DNA of 64,000 nt from Hemicentrotus pulcherrimus (GCA_003118195.1 BEXV01000924.1:28481-92480), one strand, 5' to 3'; positions 21,463 to 33,976 are shown, counted from the stretch's first letter. Notes: generated from the letters alone by a model not told the origin. Made by a program: numbers and translations.

Positions 21463-24400
21463 GTATATGGATTGTTGTTTTGGATCACAACAGCACCCTC
21501 AGTAGGGTTTTCTTTGCCAGTTGATGATCTACTTGCACTTTTCAGTAGTTATTATTTTGTTCGAGACAAGGAGCAATATAAGAAATATCTTGAATTCATT
21601 TCCATATATGACAAACATGAAACAAATCTGGTTGGAGTTGGCTTAATAGACACATTACAATATTGCTGAATTTCCTGATATAATTCATTTGATGATAAAT
21701 TATATATTTCTGACTGCATTTATCGTATGAAGTCGCAGTTTCAAAATTTGATGTATTGCTGTCACAATTTTCCTTAACTTTTTAAGGATGTGACTTGAGA
21801 TACAATACTTACATTTTTGGATCATGAGTTTTTTCTATCTATATCTTGAAAACAATTTTGAAGTATTATAAAGGAACTATGAATACATAATAAATCCAAG
21901 AGAGAAAATTTGGGTATTATTGCACCTTGCTCAAAGACCATAAAAACTACTGAAAAATGTGCCTGTGTATATTCAAAACAATAATCTTGAAATTACCAAC
22001 CCTTAGCTATTTATGCTATAAAAATAATAGTGACCATTATCTCTTTTAAATGACAATTTTTACTTTTTATCTTGAAACCATTCATATTTACGTGTCTCCT
22101 TATAAGCTTTCTATGCTTTTTGAAACAAGAGTCAAATGTTGGTTGCTCATCAAAACGGAGAGGCCCGTAAAACCATGGCTTTTTATAAAAAAGAGTGCAT
22201 CTGGTTTATTAACACGTCTGGTCTTCCACTCATTGTGGATCGAGTTTGCTGCGTCAGGATAAATTTGGTTTCCGTTGCATCTACCGTAGTTGAAGAGGTG
22301 GAAGATAGTGAAAGGGGCATATTGAAGGGCCCAATGCATCTCTTTGTAAAAAAAAGCCGTAGTTTTACATGTCTCTAAATTTCGCTGAGCTACCCGATGA
22401 CTTTTCCCTTGCTTCGATGACTATTTTAAGCATGCTCAACCCAGCTGAAAAACAAGATGAATTTTCTGTCTTTGAAAGCACACAAGTGGCACTTTTGCAC
22501 TGAAATTTTGGGCTGATAATACATTTTTTTTACTTTCCCCATCTCACTTTGCCCCTAATTTGATTTTGGTATCTTTGGAAAATGCAAGTTTTGCTCAGGA
22601 TTTTACTTGAATTGCTTAATATTATACAATTTTTTTTTCTAGTCATGATCTTTTTGCAAATTGATGCTAGAATGAGTTGGACTGTTGAGTGTGTTTAAAA
22701 TAGGGATTGAAGTGAATGGAATAGTACTCTTGATGAACTATATATCTTAGAAAGAATATATGCATTTGTTTTATTGTTAGAATCTTAAATAAACATTACT
22801 TAATAACATACAGACATGATTACCAATATCTCAACACAACCCGCTATTGATATAGGGCAATGTTTTTTCTCTCTCTCTTTTTTTGCAAAATGTATATCAC
22901 AGAACAGTGTTTTATACCGTTTCCCTGACCTAGAAATGTGAGCTGAGAGAGAAGGTTACCTGTACATTTTAAACCCTAACCAGTAGGGCATCGCAATTTC
23001 ATTCATTTCAAACATAAATCCTACCCCAGAGTTAATTGTAATAGGCTACTCAATTTCCTTTCATAGGGTCACTATAACAGATCCTAATTGTTTTTTCTAT
23101 TTTCATTTATTGCATTGAAATTTCTTGAAAACTCATAGCATTGAAACAAATATATATATACATACCGGGTATATATATATATATAGGAAAACATACTTCA
23201 CCAATAGCACATGTATTAAATGTTAATATGAATAATTCCATACATCTGAAAACAATGACATTTTCAGATAGTACTGAAAATATCGCACAAAGTCTTTTAA
23301 ACCCAAACATGATTTTATATCAAGTCTTTCGTATATTTAAGCATGTACAGAAACATATATTTCTTAATATGTTGTGGGATTTCCAGGACTAACGAAAATG
23401 TTTTTAATACATTCTAGCATGTGTTTTGATATTACAATTTCTGGAATATTAGTTGACAAATAAACTGATATTGCATACTTCAGATCAAGACTTGAATCAG
23501 TTTCGAACCATCAACATTTTAATCAGATAATTCTTCACTCTTCTTATGTGTGATGGCAATTTGAAGACCTTGTTATTTGTGAAGCAGAAGAAGTGTATGG
23601 GGGGGGGGGGGGGNTGAACAAATGTATATTTATGCCCATAGAGTGTTAACATTTTGCTAAGTACATGTAAGTGTCAATAGCGCAAGTAACACTAATGAAG
23701 AAAAAAAGATTTGCTCCATCCAGATGAGATATTCCTATAAGAATCAAGCGACTATGCTTGAAAATAGATTTATAAATGCATGGAACATTCCTCCTAACAT
23801 GAACATGATAACATGATCTAATAGAAAAAAGAAAAATCATATATATATATATATATATCAGAACTATAGGAATACCGGTAAATGATAATAATAATAATAA
23901 TAATAATATCAGGTTTATATATATAGCGCATAATATGTTGACATCTCTATGCTAATAACAAATATACAAATAGCTTAATAACAAACCTACCGGTATATCT
24001 TAAATAACATTTAAACTACCGGTAGCTACAGCTGCTTAAATTGATCAGTTTAAATAAGATAGTATGGCTACACAATGGTGACTCAAATAGTTGTTAGATC
24101 AAAGACATGCAAGAATCTTGTCAAAACTGAGTTACATTAAAAAACAGTCAATCTGTGTTTATTAAAGTACGTAGACGTTTAATATTCTGCCTATGGGACC
24201 AGCATTTGAAACGGCCTCGATGCTTTCAAATGCTCTCCTTTTTCTCTATGCAATATTGGTCCCTTATAGATTTGACCTCTAACCCTCAACATAATACAAC
24301 TATCCAACTTTAACTATACCAAGAACAGAAATTTTCTTTTGGAATGGGATGGTACCAAAAATAATATTTTCATAATTTTTTTGAGGAAAATAATTTTTAT

Positions 24401-25057
24401 GAGGTAATTGTTTTATGTGTACTGTTTAATCAAATATAATTAAACTAAGTTTTGGATTTATCAATATGTAAATTGTTTTTTAGTCTTTGAATTAATTAGA
24501 AAAAGATAGATCTCTTCAACATTGTTTTTCTTACCGTTATACATGTATGTACATTTACTGGTATCTATCTGGGCAAGGCCAAGATATTTTGAACCATGCA
24601 TTCAAATGAACATTTATTTTCTTCCATACAATTTGACAACATATTTGACATCTGTTCAAACAATATAATTTATATGTAGGAACATAAATATAATTAAAGA
24701 ACTTGTATTACAAGGAAGAAGGCGTGAAACCCGATAAGCAGAGCTTGTAATGGGTATGCCCACACTTAAGATTTCAGTATATCTGATGACTGTATGAAGC
24801 CGATAGCTTTACTAAAGCTTGCATCAAACAAAATATCAAATAATATTTTATGTTCACATTTCCATGGTACAATTTAATGATACGCTGTAACATGGGGGAC
24901 ATACATTGGTCTTGCTAATTTCTAGTATTTAATTCTGTTATCTTACATTATGTTTGAGTGTCCGTTCTACAATTTTGTCATTGTTTCAATTTTTTGTGTA
25001 CACATGCGATAAAATTGAAACTTACATTTTGTGAATTCCAATTGTTCAAATTTACAG
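21463..25057 (+). other. Intron 14, no gene seen
   Basis: 3.6 kb, mostly AT-rich with TA runs near 23150-23186 and 23839-23858, an ATA run near 23881-23908, and a poly-G run ending in one undetermined base at 23614. A less AT-rich block at about 22130-22420 has open frames on both strands but no recognisable domain. Confidence 0.55.
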
Positions 25058-25106
25058 AGAAAGCACAGACTGATGAACTTGACTTCAGGGCCCTTCTCAA
25101 GCACAG
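25058..25106 (+). CDS. Exon 15: charged linker with DFRALL motif
   Basis: Acceptor TTTACAG, donor GTGAGG, phase 1 to phase 2. Encodes EKAQTDELDFRALLKH. A D-F-R-x-x-L-K motif recurs in the M-domain region of vertebrate MyBP-C and in twitchin linkers (from general knowledge of these families, not a search). It sits just before an Ig, as expected for that segment. Confidence 0.84.
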
Positions 25107-26064
25107 GTGAGGATAAACAAAAGACAACAACAACAACAACAAGTGCTATATCAAAAATTATGCTAATTCTGACAATTTATTTTCCCAGTTTATGAATAGT
25201 CAGCAATTGCTTTTTGAAAAGAAAGTTGTTTATTTTTTCATGTTCATGATGACCAAATTGACAGCTTGTTTATGCTCTCGGACAAGCCTGCATTTGTTTT
25301 TGACTGATTGCGACAGCTCACCTTCTTCTTCATGTGAGCAAGACTTAAAGGGAGGGTATTCTACTCACACTACTTCAGATTTACGTATACTGCCATCTGC
25401 TGCCCATAATGTCCCAATGTCTCAACAGCGTTTTTCCACAATGCATCACCAACTGATGACGAACACGTGATGGTGCTTGGGTACAGGAATCCGAAATGGC
25501 TCTATGTACGCCTTCACCGAAAGATGGGGCCAGTGAAAATATTTTACAGCAGTGGTAGCGATGTTGGTTACTATATGAATACCTGTCTCTGGAGCGTATT
25601 CTTTTTTCTTACTCATTTTGTTTTTTTGATCTGTGTTACACACACAACTGTAAAAATCTTTCTGTGATTTTTTTGTTCACTCTTACAGACTGCATATCAT
25701 CATAACTTTAAAGTTCATTGTCACTATTTCAATTGAATGAATTCATCTTCAATCAATTTAAAAATCTTGCAGCTCAAAACTTTTTTGGGTTCCTCTAAAT
25801 GACTTGTTAAATATCTTGTATTTGAATCTTTTGATTGATTTGTACTGGTAGTGATGTATACATAACATTGCACAAAGATATGTTTTCAAATGTTCAATAA
25901 TTTTGTTTTGGGTAATTTTCTAATTTTGTTTTTCTCCATACAGGTATTTATGCCTAGTTGTTATTTACTTGGGTAGACATTTTGAGCATCTCTTCTAATG
26001 GATATGTGTGCACATTTTAAATTTTAATATGTATTACTTCTTTCTTTGACCTGACATTCTTTAG

Positions 26065-26143
26065 GGAGGTGGAGAGGAGGGAGTCCAAGATAGTGGAACC
26101 AGACTGGGGTGACTTGAAAGAAACACCTGGAATGAAGGCTAAG
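26065..26143 (+). CDS. Exon 16: charged linker before Ig domain e
   Basis: Acceptor TCTTTAG, donor GTAAAA, phase 2 to phase 0. Encodes REVERRESKIVEPDWGDLKE and TPGMKAK. It starts with a highly charged, likely helical run (EVERRES) and has an acidic-aromatic PDWGDLK motif. With exon 15 it forms one linker of about 40 residues leading into Ig domain e. Confidence 0.88.
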
Positions 26144-26453
26144 GTAAAAACACCTCCTAAAACCCACCTGTACACCTCAATACTTCAGCCATGCTGCCAG
26201 AGTTACCCCAAACTGACAAATTATTGGCCATTGGGGATTGAATGACGAAAGCTGTGTAATGTAGGAAATAGAACACAGAGCCATTTTGGCGGGAGCTGAC
26301 GTGTCACAGAACAACTTGATCCTAACCGTTTGTTTAGGTTTGTCAGCTAGAAATGGGAGAAACACAATGAGAACCTGGCAAGGGAGCCATTTTTCATTAT
26401 CATTCATTCATATCATTTTATTTTGATTTGTATTTCTCGTCATCATCCTACAG

Positions 26454-26721
26454 GCTGTCCAGATCATTATGCCCTTGAAGGATGTCAAGGTCAATGAGAA
26501 GGAAGGTCGCATGAAGCTCACGTGCGAGGCCAAGTTTGAGGGCGGCAAACCCAAATGGTTCAAAGACGGCAAGGAGATTGTCCCAGGCAAGAAGTGCCGC
26601 ATGAAGGCAGCCAAGGGGGAGGTCGAGCTCACCGTCTTCGACATCGGACCGGGCGACAAGGGAGAGTACAAGGTCAAGTTCGACGACGGGACCGAATCCA
26701 AATGCAAAGTGACGATCGATA
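26454..26721 (+). CDS. Exon 17: Ig domain e
   Basis: Acceptor CTACAG, donor GTAAGT, phase 0 to phase 1. A whole I-set domain in one exon: VQIIMPLKDVKVNEKEG, MKLTCEAKFEGGKPKWFKDG with a B-strand Cys and core Trp, then VFDIGPGDKGEYKVKFDDG. The F-strand residue opposite the Cys is Val, so no disulphide. GC-rich compared with flanks. Confidence 0.95.
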
Positions 26722-27781
26722 GTAAGTATGAGTGCATTGCTCTGGGGTTTGGCCATCCAAATTTCTCTCTACCGTCTATTAAGTATCAATGGCTGCATGG
26801 CTGGACCTTCATGCCCATTACACTCACACTTTAAATATACTTTCGAGTCAAATTGTGAATTTGGCTTACAACGCAGCCTCAGTGGGACATCATACCAGTT
26901 CCTCGGTCATTACAAGTGATTTGAATGAATACAAAACTACTTCTTTCACAGTTGACCTCAGTTTCCTTACTCCGATCAGAGGAGAGCTTCACTTTATAAA
27001 AGTCCAAAGAAAAAACAAACAAATCTTCACTTCTGTGGGAAGAACTCCAAATTTGTTGTGAGCTGCAAATAAATAATAAACTATTGATTCCATGTTCTTG
27101 AATTTTTGTATTAGGTTTTGGGCATATGCTCAAAGCTTGAAAGGGCTTGAATTTACATTACATCCCAAGGCACATTGAAAAATGCATTATGAATTATAAA
27201 AAACCACATCTGTTAATCCCAACTACAAACCATCGAGAAGAAAACTACAGCCTGGGATTTGGGATGGTCCGGTTCTGGTCGTCATCCTGGAATGCTTTTA
27301 TTCCTCTTGTCTCTCATTTACCGCCTTGCCTACCTTATGAGTTTGCAAGAGGAATGCAATATGCTCATTCAATATTGTACTTTTGTTTTGATGTTGATTG
27401 TGATATTTTCATACATGTTGCCAATTCAACTGCATTTTTAATTGGAAGAACAATGTCGCAAGTAGACATTGATACATTATACATATTCATTCCTAAGTCT
27501 TGTTTAATTGAAAAATTGTTTATGTTTATTGCTTAAGTTCACAGTACATTCTAAGCGATAGATTTGATTAAGATTACTAGTTTGTCATTTATTTATTTAT
27601 TTATTTATTTATTTATTCATGATATTTAGACAGGGTGACTTATTATTACTGTTGATGGTGGTCATCTTGTCATGCTTGATATGAAGAGATAATTTATTTT
27701 AATGCAAACTGATTTTTAACTGTTTTTATGACTTTTTGAACATTTTCCTTTACTTTTGTAATAATATATTTTTTTTAATTA

Positions 27782-27911
27782 ATATCTTCTAAAGATAATT
27801 GATTCCTTATTTTATTAATAACTTCTAAAGATAATTGATTCCTTATTTTATTGATAACTTCTATGATAATTGATTCCTTATTCTATTAATAACTTCTAAA
27901 GATAATTGTTT
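27782..27911. repeat. Tandem repeat, about 36-base unit, four copies
   Basis: Units begin at 27782, 27818, 27854 and 27889 and share ATAACTTCTAAAGATAATTG followed by ATTCCTTATTTTATT. The third lacks three bases; the fourth is cut short. Non-coding. Confidence 0.88.
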
Positions 27912-29936
27912 CATTTAAAAGTTCAATAATATATTTTCAAATAATATTTTTTTTTAATTGAATGATACATTTTTCTCCTAATTTTTAACAGCCTCTTTTT
28001 TTATTCTTCATATGTATGAATAATCACTTCTAAAGCTTATAGTTTTTAAAGCATATGTTCACTTTCTTTCTTATGACATCATTAATATTTTTCACCAATA
28101 TCCACTCTTTGCTTCAGTTAAATAAAGTGTGCAAATGTAGAAGTAGTTTGGTTAGATAAATATATACTACATTAATTAGCAGTAATTCAAGTATGCTTAT
28201 TTATTGAGATACAGGATTTTTTAAAATCAAGTAATAACAACCATTGCTTAGTAGTCTTTTAAAGCTGTTTTTGATACTTATAACTTATCACTAGTATGCA
28301 TGTTGAAACAAAATCAATTTTTTTTAATTGAGTATCAAATATTATTCATATACATATCATTCATTTTATTTTACAAATTACTTCACATTTTGATTTTTTT
28401 TCTAGAATCAAAATTAATTTCATGCCAAACTGTATCATTCTTACTCACAGTGTAGTGCATTAGTACACATACATCAGAGTATGTTTTCAAGTCATTTAGC
28501 GGTGTACATGTAGATTCCATCAAATATTGTATAGTAGTCTACATGTAGTCTGTCAAGTGTTATAGTATTAGAAGCATGTCTGCAAACCTGTCACTTTATA
28601 TCTTTGTTTCATCTATTAACCAAACCAGTACATACTAATCTGATAATTCAAACACAGGCTAAGGACAAGAGCAATTGAAAATGTTCATCAACAATTTTTT
28701 TACAAAGGGAACAAAGTGTTTTGTTAGGACTTAATGCAGGGAAAGGATATCAGTGATAAAATTAGACTTGTGTCTGATGTAAATCTTTTTTTGGTTGAAA
28801 TGGTTTCTTTTGGAAAGTCTGATGCAGTTCAGACATTAAATAAACTATTTTCCTTGTAATTAATTCTTCCAAATAAATATGATACAGTATGATTTGATTT
28901 GAGTAAATTTCCTCAATAATGAGATTCATAAAGGAGAAAATATTTTACTTTCTTTGTACAATGAACACTTTCGTCCCTACGTACAGTCTAAGCAATACAT
29001 TAATGAATTTCGCTTTCATATCAAGTCCACAAACAAGGAATTCAGGAAGCATAACAAATATTGTTCTCTTTGAATATATGGAGAAGATTTTATACAAATA
29101 TCTATTTTAAATATTACCAATATTATTTCAATTTTTCTCTTTGGGGGAGGTTTTTAAAAAATAATTTTGTATAACTACACAATAAATTATTTGACTCTGC
29201 ATTTGTAACAAAGATTCTTAATGAGTATACAGGCATGGTAATAACAATAATAATCACATATCCTCTCTAGCACGACTGCATGTGAATCACGTCATTATTT
29301 AACGATAATTCATAATTTCACATATCATTCTACCTATTCAATTCATTATATTAAGTTAGAGGGATACATCTGTTGTATGAGGGGCACCAGGCCTTACCAT
29401 TTGTCCATAATAATTGAGTATCACTCAATATTTTCTGAAAAGAAACAGAAAGCTAAGTAAATATTAGAGCTCTAGATTAATTTTAAAAGTAATTTGCATA
29501 GTCCTCAACAAATATCAAAAAGGGGGATATAAACTGAGACATTATATCAAACCTGCTACAAAGTGATTTTTTGTTGTTGAAGTCACTGTGTTTGATTCTA
29601 TTTCATAGCTCAAAAACTTTGACTGAAACATATAAACTGTATAAACCTTTTCCCCTTACTGTGATAAAAAAATACCTGAAAACAGATAAGAACAAAACAT
29701 GAGAATCTTCTAATATGCACTGTTCAATAGAATCTTTTAATATTAAATTTCACGATTTAAAAACTCTCAACTCCTTCAGTTAGGGATCAATTATTATTTG
29801 TTGATTCAAACATTCCCAAACAACTCGTTCAGATACAGCTCAAAGTCTGTTTTTAATTGGATCTGTTCTGCAATTTGGTAATTGATTCTGAACAGTTCTG
29901 ACTGTGTGCCAAATGGTGACACCTGTTGTACCCCTC

Positions 29937-29943
29937 TATATAA
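29937..29943 (+). promoter_or_regulatory. TATA-like box in a C-rich block
   Basis: TATATAA sits at the start of a C-rich stretch (about 29930-30055) otherwise unlike this AT-rich intron, about 150 bases before an in-frame ATG at 30096 in exon 18. It could mark an internal promoter for a shorter isoform, or the C-rich block may only be a splice signal. TA-rich strings are common here, so confidence is low. Confidence 0.25.
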
Positions 29944-30075
29944 CACGCCCCTCCCTCTGACTTAATACCCCCCTGACCCAGCCACAGTCCCCACCAAGTG
30001 GGGCCCTGGTCTTCCCCCACCCTCACCACCCCTTTCCAGTCCTCATTTGTCTTTATTCCGCCTGAACCTATTCAG

Positions 30076-30150
30076 AGCATGTGTGTTTGGCACAGATGAG
30101 TGAGCCGGAGTACAGGAAACTACAGAAGCAAGGAATCATGCCGCAGGATG
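30076..30150 (+). CDS. Exon 18: linker after Ig domain e
   Basis: Donor GTAGGC, phase 1 at both ends with the acceptor ATTCAG at 30075. Encodes KHVCLAQMSEPEYRKLQKQG and IMPQD. The second half (SEPEYRKLQKQGIMPQD) reads as a charged linker like that before Ig e. A nearer acceptor (GGCACAG, ending 30095) would create a stop when joined to exon 17, so I chose the upstream one. The ATG at 30096 is in frame and could be an alternative start. Confidence 0.72.
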
Positions 30151-30714
30151 GTAGGCTACAAAACAATACACCTAAAACCATGATGTGGGACTGAATGAAT
30201 GCCACCGTCTGCCCTACAATCAGACAACGTACAGATATTGGAAGAAAGTTGCACTTAAAACGGCTAGATGCCCCACATTTGCAATCTCAAAATCCCAGAT
30301 GCATCATCTGTTTGACACATAAATAGCAGAAATTGAAATTCTTCAGACTTTTCTTCATCTTTAAGGATGTAAGCACTAAAGCCATCTTCATGTTATTATT
30401 CCATTCAGAGACATGTTAGATATTGAAGTTTAGTCGTAAATGCCTTTTCTTCCAAAAGCTGTTCTGAGTCTGATTGTAAAGTGGGCAGTGGCCGAAAGGG
30501 TTGTGACACATACTCTCTTTGTCCTACTTTAATATGGTAAATCAGGATTTTTTACCCCCTCAATCTCTTGTCTGGTTTGATCATGTTCATATCATTCGCA
30601 GTCTTCAGTTTATCCCCTCAAGCCCTTATCTGCTTGGATATCCCTTGTATCCACCCCCAGATGCAAGGTAGATGTTCAAATTCTGTAAATAAAGAATGAA
30701 TAAATTTGCCACAG

Positions 30715-30729
30715 AAGAAATCAAACAAG
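30715..30729 (+). CDS. Exon 19: candidate 15-base microexon
   Basis: AAGAAATCAAACAAG lies between acceptor TGCCACAG and donor GTATGT, phase 1 to phase 1. Insertion gives EEIKQ between MPQD and ASKPKID, in keeping with the charged linker. The upstream pyrimidine tract is poor and skipping preserves the frame, so it is a hypothesis. Confidence 0.42.
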
Positions 30730-32809
30730 GTATGTGTCATTAAGCTCTTTCTATACTGCGAATTGGCTTGGTTTAGGAGACACCACGTTTAAACCTGTTT
30801 CTGAACAAACTATCCAAAGTTTAACGATGCTCTTTTGCACTGTTAGATACAAAATATAACTCAATAAAGTCGCATTTCAAATAGATTGGAACTCAATAAA
30901 TTATTCTGTTTTATTTGAAGACGAAAATGTGACTTCCTTTTTTGAACTGCAGTTGTTTTTACTAGCACAAAAATTCAAAATCTCTTGAAATTTATATCAT
31001 GAAGTGTGTTCAGCAGTCAGAGGGGAAAACGTTAACTCTCCCATCAGGTAATTCTCAGTCATTCAAATGTCCCGCCAGTCAGAATGCTCCCCTTTTGTAA
31101 TGCTAAATGTATATATGTAATCCAGTCCAACCTGAATGCAATGTGCATGGGTCATGCAAGAAGGTATTCCTGGTTATGCAATATGTTCCTGGAATGTACA
31201 TGTCCCCAATCCGATCTTAAAATGGTTACATGTACCGGTATGTCCCCAATTCCTTCTTCACATTTTATTCAACAAGTATTTTTTTTTGCACAAAATATCT
31301 CCTTGGATACACCATTACTTTACAGCACAACACAACCTGCAAGACAAGTACACGAAAGATTGAATAGAGGAAGAGGAAATTCGCAAGTTGCATTTACAAG
31401 CAAAATGAAATGCAAGAAGCACACTAGATATGGGTGCACTGGTGAAGGTTCTGGGCGAAAGTTTATTTTGGACTTAATAGGAATAGTAAAGGTTCAAGTT
31501 CTGCTTTGGCTAATGTGGTCATTTATACTTGGAAATGAGAGATTTATTTATGATGCTTCTAAGGGAGTCCACTTCTCTCAGATATTTTCTAACATGTCAA
31601 ACAAAAATACTAAGGGGTTAATACATGTGAAATAAAATAAGTCTCTTTTGTAATCCACATTTTTTAAACATGGTTTTGTGAATAGGGTCTAAGATATCTC
31701 ATTTAATGTGAATTTAAATTGGGGTTAACCAGAAAAGAAGAAGAAAAAGATCCCAAGCCTATTTAGTACACAAGTTCTTGAACATTAGGTCTAATAACTA
31801 ATAAGCTAATCTGCATTTCCAAAACAAGAAAAAGGTATCTTAGTATGAGGTTTAATTCCATTGGTGAAAATGTCATTGTAAAGGTTTTTTTTTTTCATCA
31901 AATATACAATTAAAAAATACCTCCTGCTTAAGTTTACTAATTTTAATTCATTAAACCTGATTGTTTAAGATGGTGATATTGTTAAAGAAATTCTCTGGTA
32001 TCCTGTACCTATTTTTTCATGAAACAGGTTTATACTACAATGTATTAGAGAATATAAAATTGCTACCAAAAGGGATAAAGCATGGATGAAACTTTAACAA
32101 AGAATATAATGAACACAGCATCGTACATTGTCTTCACTTGCTTCCAAGCGCTAATTGCAATGAAATGTAATATATGCTTATGATGTGATTTAGATGCAAC
32201 TAGATTATTGCTACAGCAAACTGCTATTGCAAATGCGAGGTTCTTACCAACAGGTATATGTATCGGTATGTAATAAGCTTCTGCACTATGCTGTGCTTAA
32301 GATACATATTTAGCATGCAAAAGCAATGACATTTTATAGCATCTCACGAAGGAAATGATCACGTATGAGGTTATCGTTGACAGGTAATGAGCATTCCTAC
32401 GGTGTAATAATGTTCTTATGATAATACTTTCATATCTTCAGTAGATAATTATTTAAAGAAATTGTAATACAAAAATACAGAGTAAAAAATAATTTTGGTC
32501 CTTTTTGGCACAATCCAAATAGGTTGAAAAAAAGGTTACTTTAGCAATTTTGCAATACAGTCTTAAATGCTTGTATATTTATATCTATGGAAGATGACTC
32601 TGTTTAGATTATTGTTTTAAGATACTAACGTGGATTTTGAAACTATGAATAGTGAATGTTGATTTTCAGGTTGTTAAGTGCTTTAAATGAGCTAGAAAGG
32701 AAAGAAAGATATAAATAAATAGCGTAAAGAAAAATGACTCTGAGGATATAGGTTTCTAAATCCAACAGGTTCCTATTTCCACACACACCACCGTTGTTCT
32801 TGTCCACAG
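30730..32809 (+). other. Intron 19, no gene seen
   Basis: 2.1 kb. A 183-codon open frame at 31084-31635 has no recognisable domain, no splice logic and intron-like composition; I treat it as chance. No repeats recognised. Confidence 0.55.
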
Positions 32810-33088
32810 CTTCCAAGCCAAAGATTGACTTCATCACCTTGATCAAGACCGTTGAGGTGGATGAGGGCGCCGATGCTAAGTACACCGCCGAGCTCAGCGG
32901 TGACAAGTTTGAGATCACATGGTTCAAGGACGGCAAGAAGATCACCTCCAAGGACATCCCCAAGTTTGAGATCAAGAAGCTCGGCCGCAAGCACTCCCTC
33001 GTTGTCAAGAAGGTGACAGCTGAGGACCAGGGAGAGGTCGTTCTCAAGGTTGACAGGCAGGAGTGCTGCGCTGGCCTGCTAGTCAAGG
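32810..33088 (+). CDS. Exon 20: Ig domain f
   Basis: Acceptor TCCACAG, donor GTGGGT, phase 1 to phase 1. A complete I-set domain: ASKPKIDFITLIKTVEVDEG, ADAKYTAELSGDKFEITWFK with core Trp, DGKKITSKDIPKFEIKKLG, HSLVVKKVTAEDQGEVVLKV. The usual Tyr of the corner is replaced (DQGEVV). It ends CCAGLLVK with a CC pair in the G strand. Confidence 0.95.
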
Positions 33089-33677
33089 GTGGGTATCCAT
33101 GAAAGGTTTATGTTTTTAACTTTTTTTTCCATTTATTTGGTCTATAAAGATTGACCAGCCGCTCAGGATGAGGAGGTCACTTTACATAGTAAAAACTTGT
33201 GCCAGCTATTATTCATTATTCATTGTAAAATAATAAACCAGAGATAATACATTATAATAATAAATCATAATTACTACACATTGCAGTCTGTTATTTAAAA
33301 GTTATTGATTCACTTATATATAGAATTTGCAAGAGCATAACATACTACATAGTTTGACAAAAAAAATTGAACACAGGAAAGGGAAGTAAGGTAAAGAAAA
33401 GGATAATTGAATTGAGGGAAAAGGGAGGGAGAGAGAGAGAGAGAGAGAGATATTAGAAGACGATTGAAATGTGAATGCAATATTCATTACTAAGGAAGAG
33501 ATCTTGTTTAAGAATTCTCTTTTCCAGGGTACCTTCTTTAAAAGTGCTTTATATTTGGTGACTCAATTCTTCTACATTTCTTTTTGTTTTAAACCGGGTA
33601 CAACCCTATATTAATCACCATCAGTTTTTATTCATGCGTACAAAATTATAAAAATTAAAATGTTTCTTTTTTTCCAG

Positions 33678-33772
33678 CTAAGCCTAAGTTTCTTCAAGAG
33701 CTGAAGGATATCAGCATTGTTGAGAAGCGAACTGGAGTCCTGGAATGTGAGATCACCGACCCAGAAGCTAAG
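33678..33772 (+). CDS. Exon 21: Ig domain g, first part
   Basis: Acceptor TTTCCAG, donor GTATAT, phase 1 to phase 0. Encodes AKPKFLQELKDISIVEKRTG then VLECEITDPEAK, with a B-strand Cys. The intron cuts just before the core Trp strand. That intron carries a poly-G run and a 50-base assembly gap. Confidence 0.93.
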
Positions 33773-33926
33773 GTATATATACTGAGAGGGCAATCCAACC
33801 TTTGCACCATAAGTTTATTTATATGAAAGAAAAGAAAGAGAGAGAGAGGGAAAGAAAAAGACTGGAAAAAGTTTGAAATGAATCAAGACCATTTTTAATT
33901 TTTTTTTTTAGTTGGGGGGGGGGGGG

Positions 33927-33976
33927 NNNNNNNNNNNNNNNNNNNNNNNNNNNNNNNNNNNNNNNNNNNNNNNNNN
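33927..33976. other. Assembly gap of 50 undetermined bases
   Basis: Fifty N follow a poly-A/T run and a poly-G run within the intron between exons 21 and 22. The flanking exons join in frame, so no coding loss is implied. The round length suggests a placeholder rather than a measured gap. Confidence 0.97.

Larger units (their letters stand above)
26722..30075 (+). other. Intron 17, no gene seen; tandem repeat and C-rich end
   Basis: 3.35 kb, very AT-rich, with a TTTA run near 27588-27617 and a 36-base tandem repeat at 27782-27911. The last 150 bases become C-rich and include TATATAA at 29937. No coding sequence recognised. Confidence 0.6.

Noticed and set aside
21051..21524. 157-codon open frame on the + strand
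   Set aside because: It reads through a C-rich, simple-sequence intron tract; no domain and it overlaps the exon 14 splice sites in another frame.
26408..26756. Minus-strand open frames opposite exon 17 (and others opposite exons 20, 25, 36, 41, 44)
   Set aside because: They are shadows of GC-rich coding exons on the + strand; no independent domain or start signals.
28658..28680. Possible linker exon after AACACAG
   Set aside because: Required phase gives TAA at once and there is no suitable donor.
30096..30150. Exon 18 starting at acceptor GGCACAG (30095)
   Set aside because: With exon 17 ending in phase 1 it gives an immediate stop (AAT GAG TGA); the acceptor at 30075 keeps the frame.
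31084..31635. 183-codon open frame on the + strand
   Set aside because: Longest open frame in the window but intron-like in composition, no recognisable domain and no fit with neighbouring exons.
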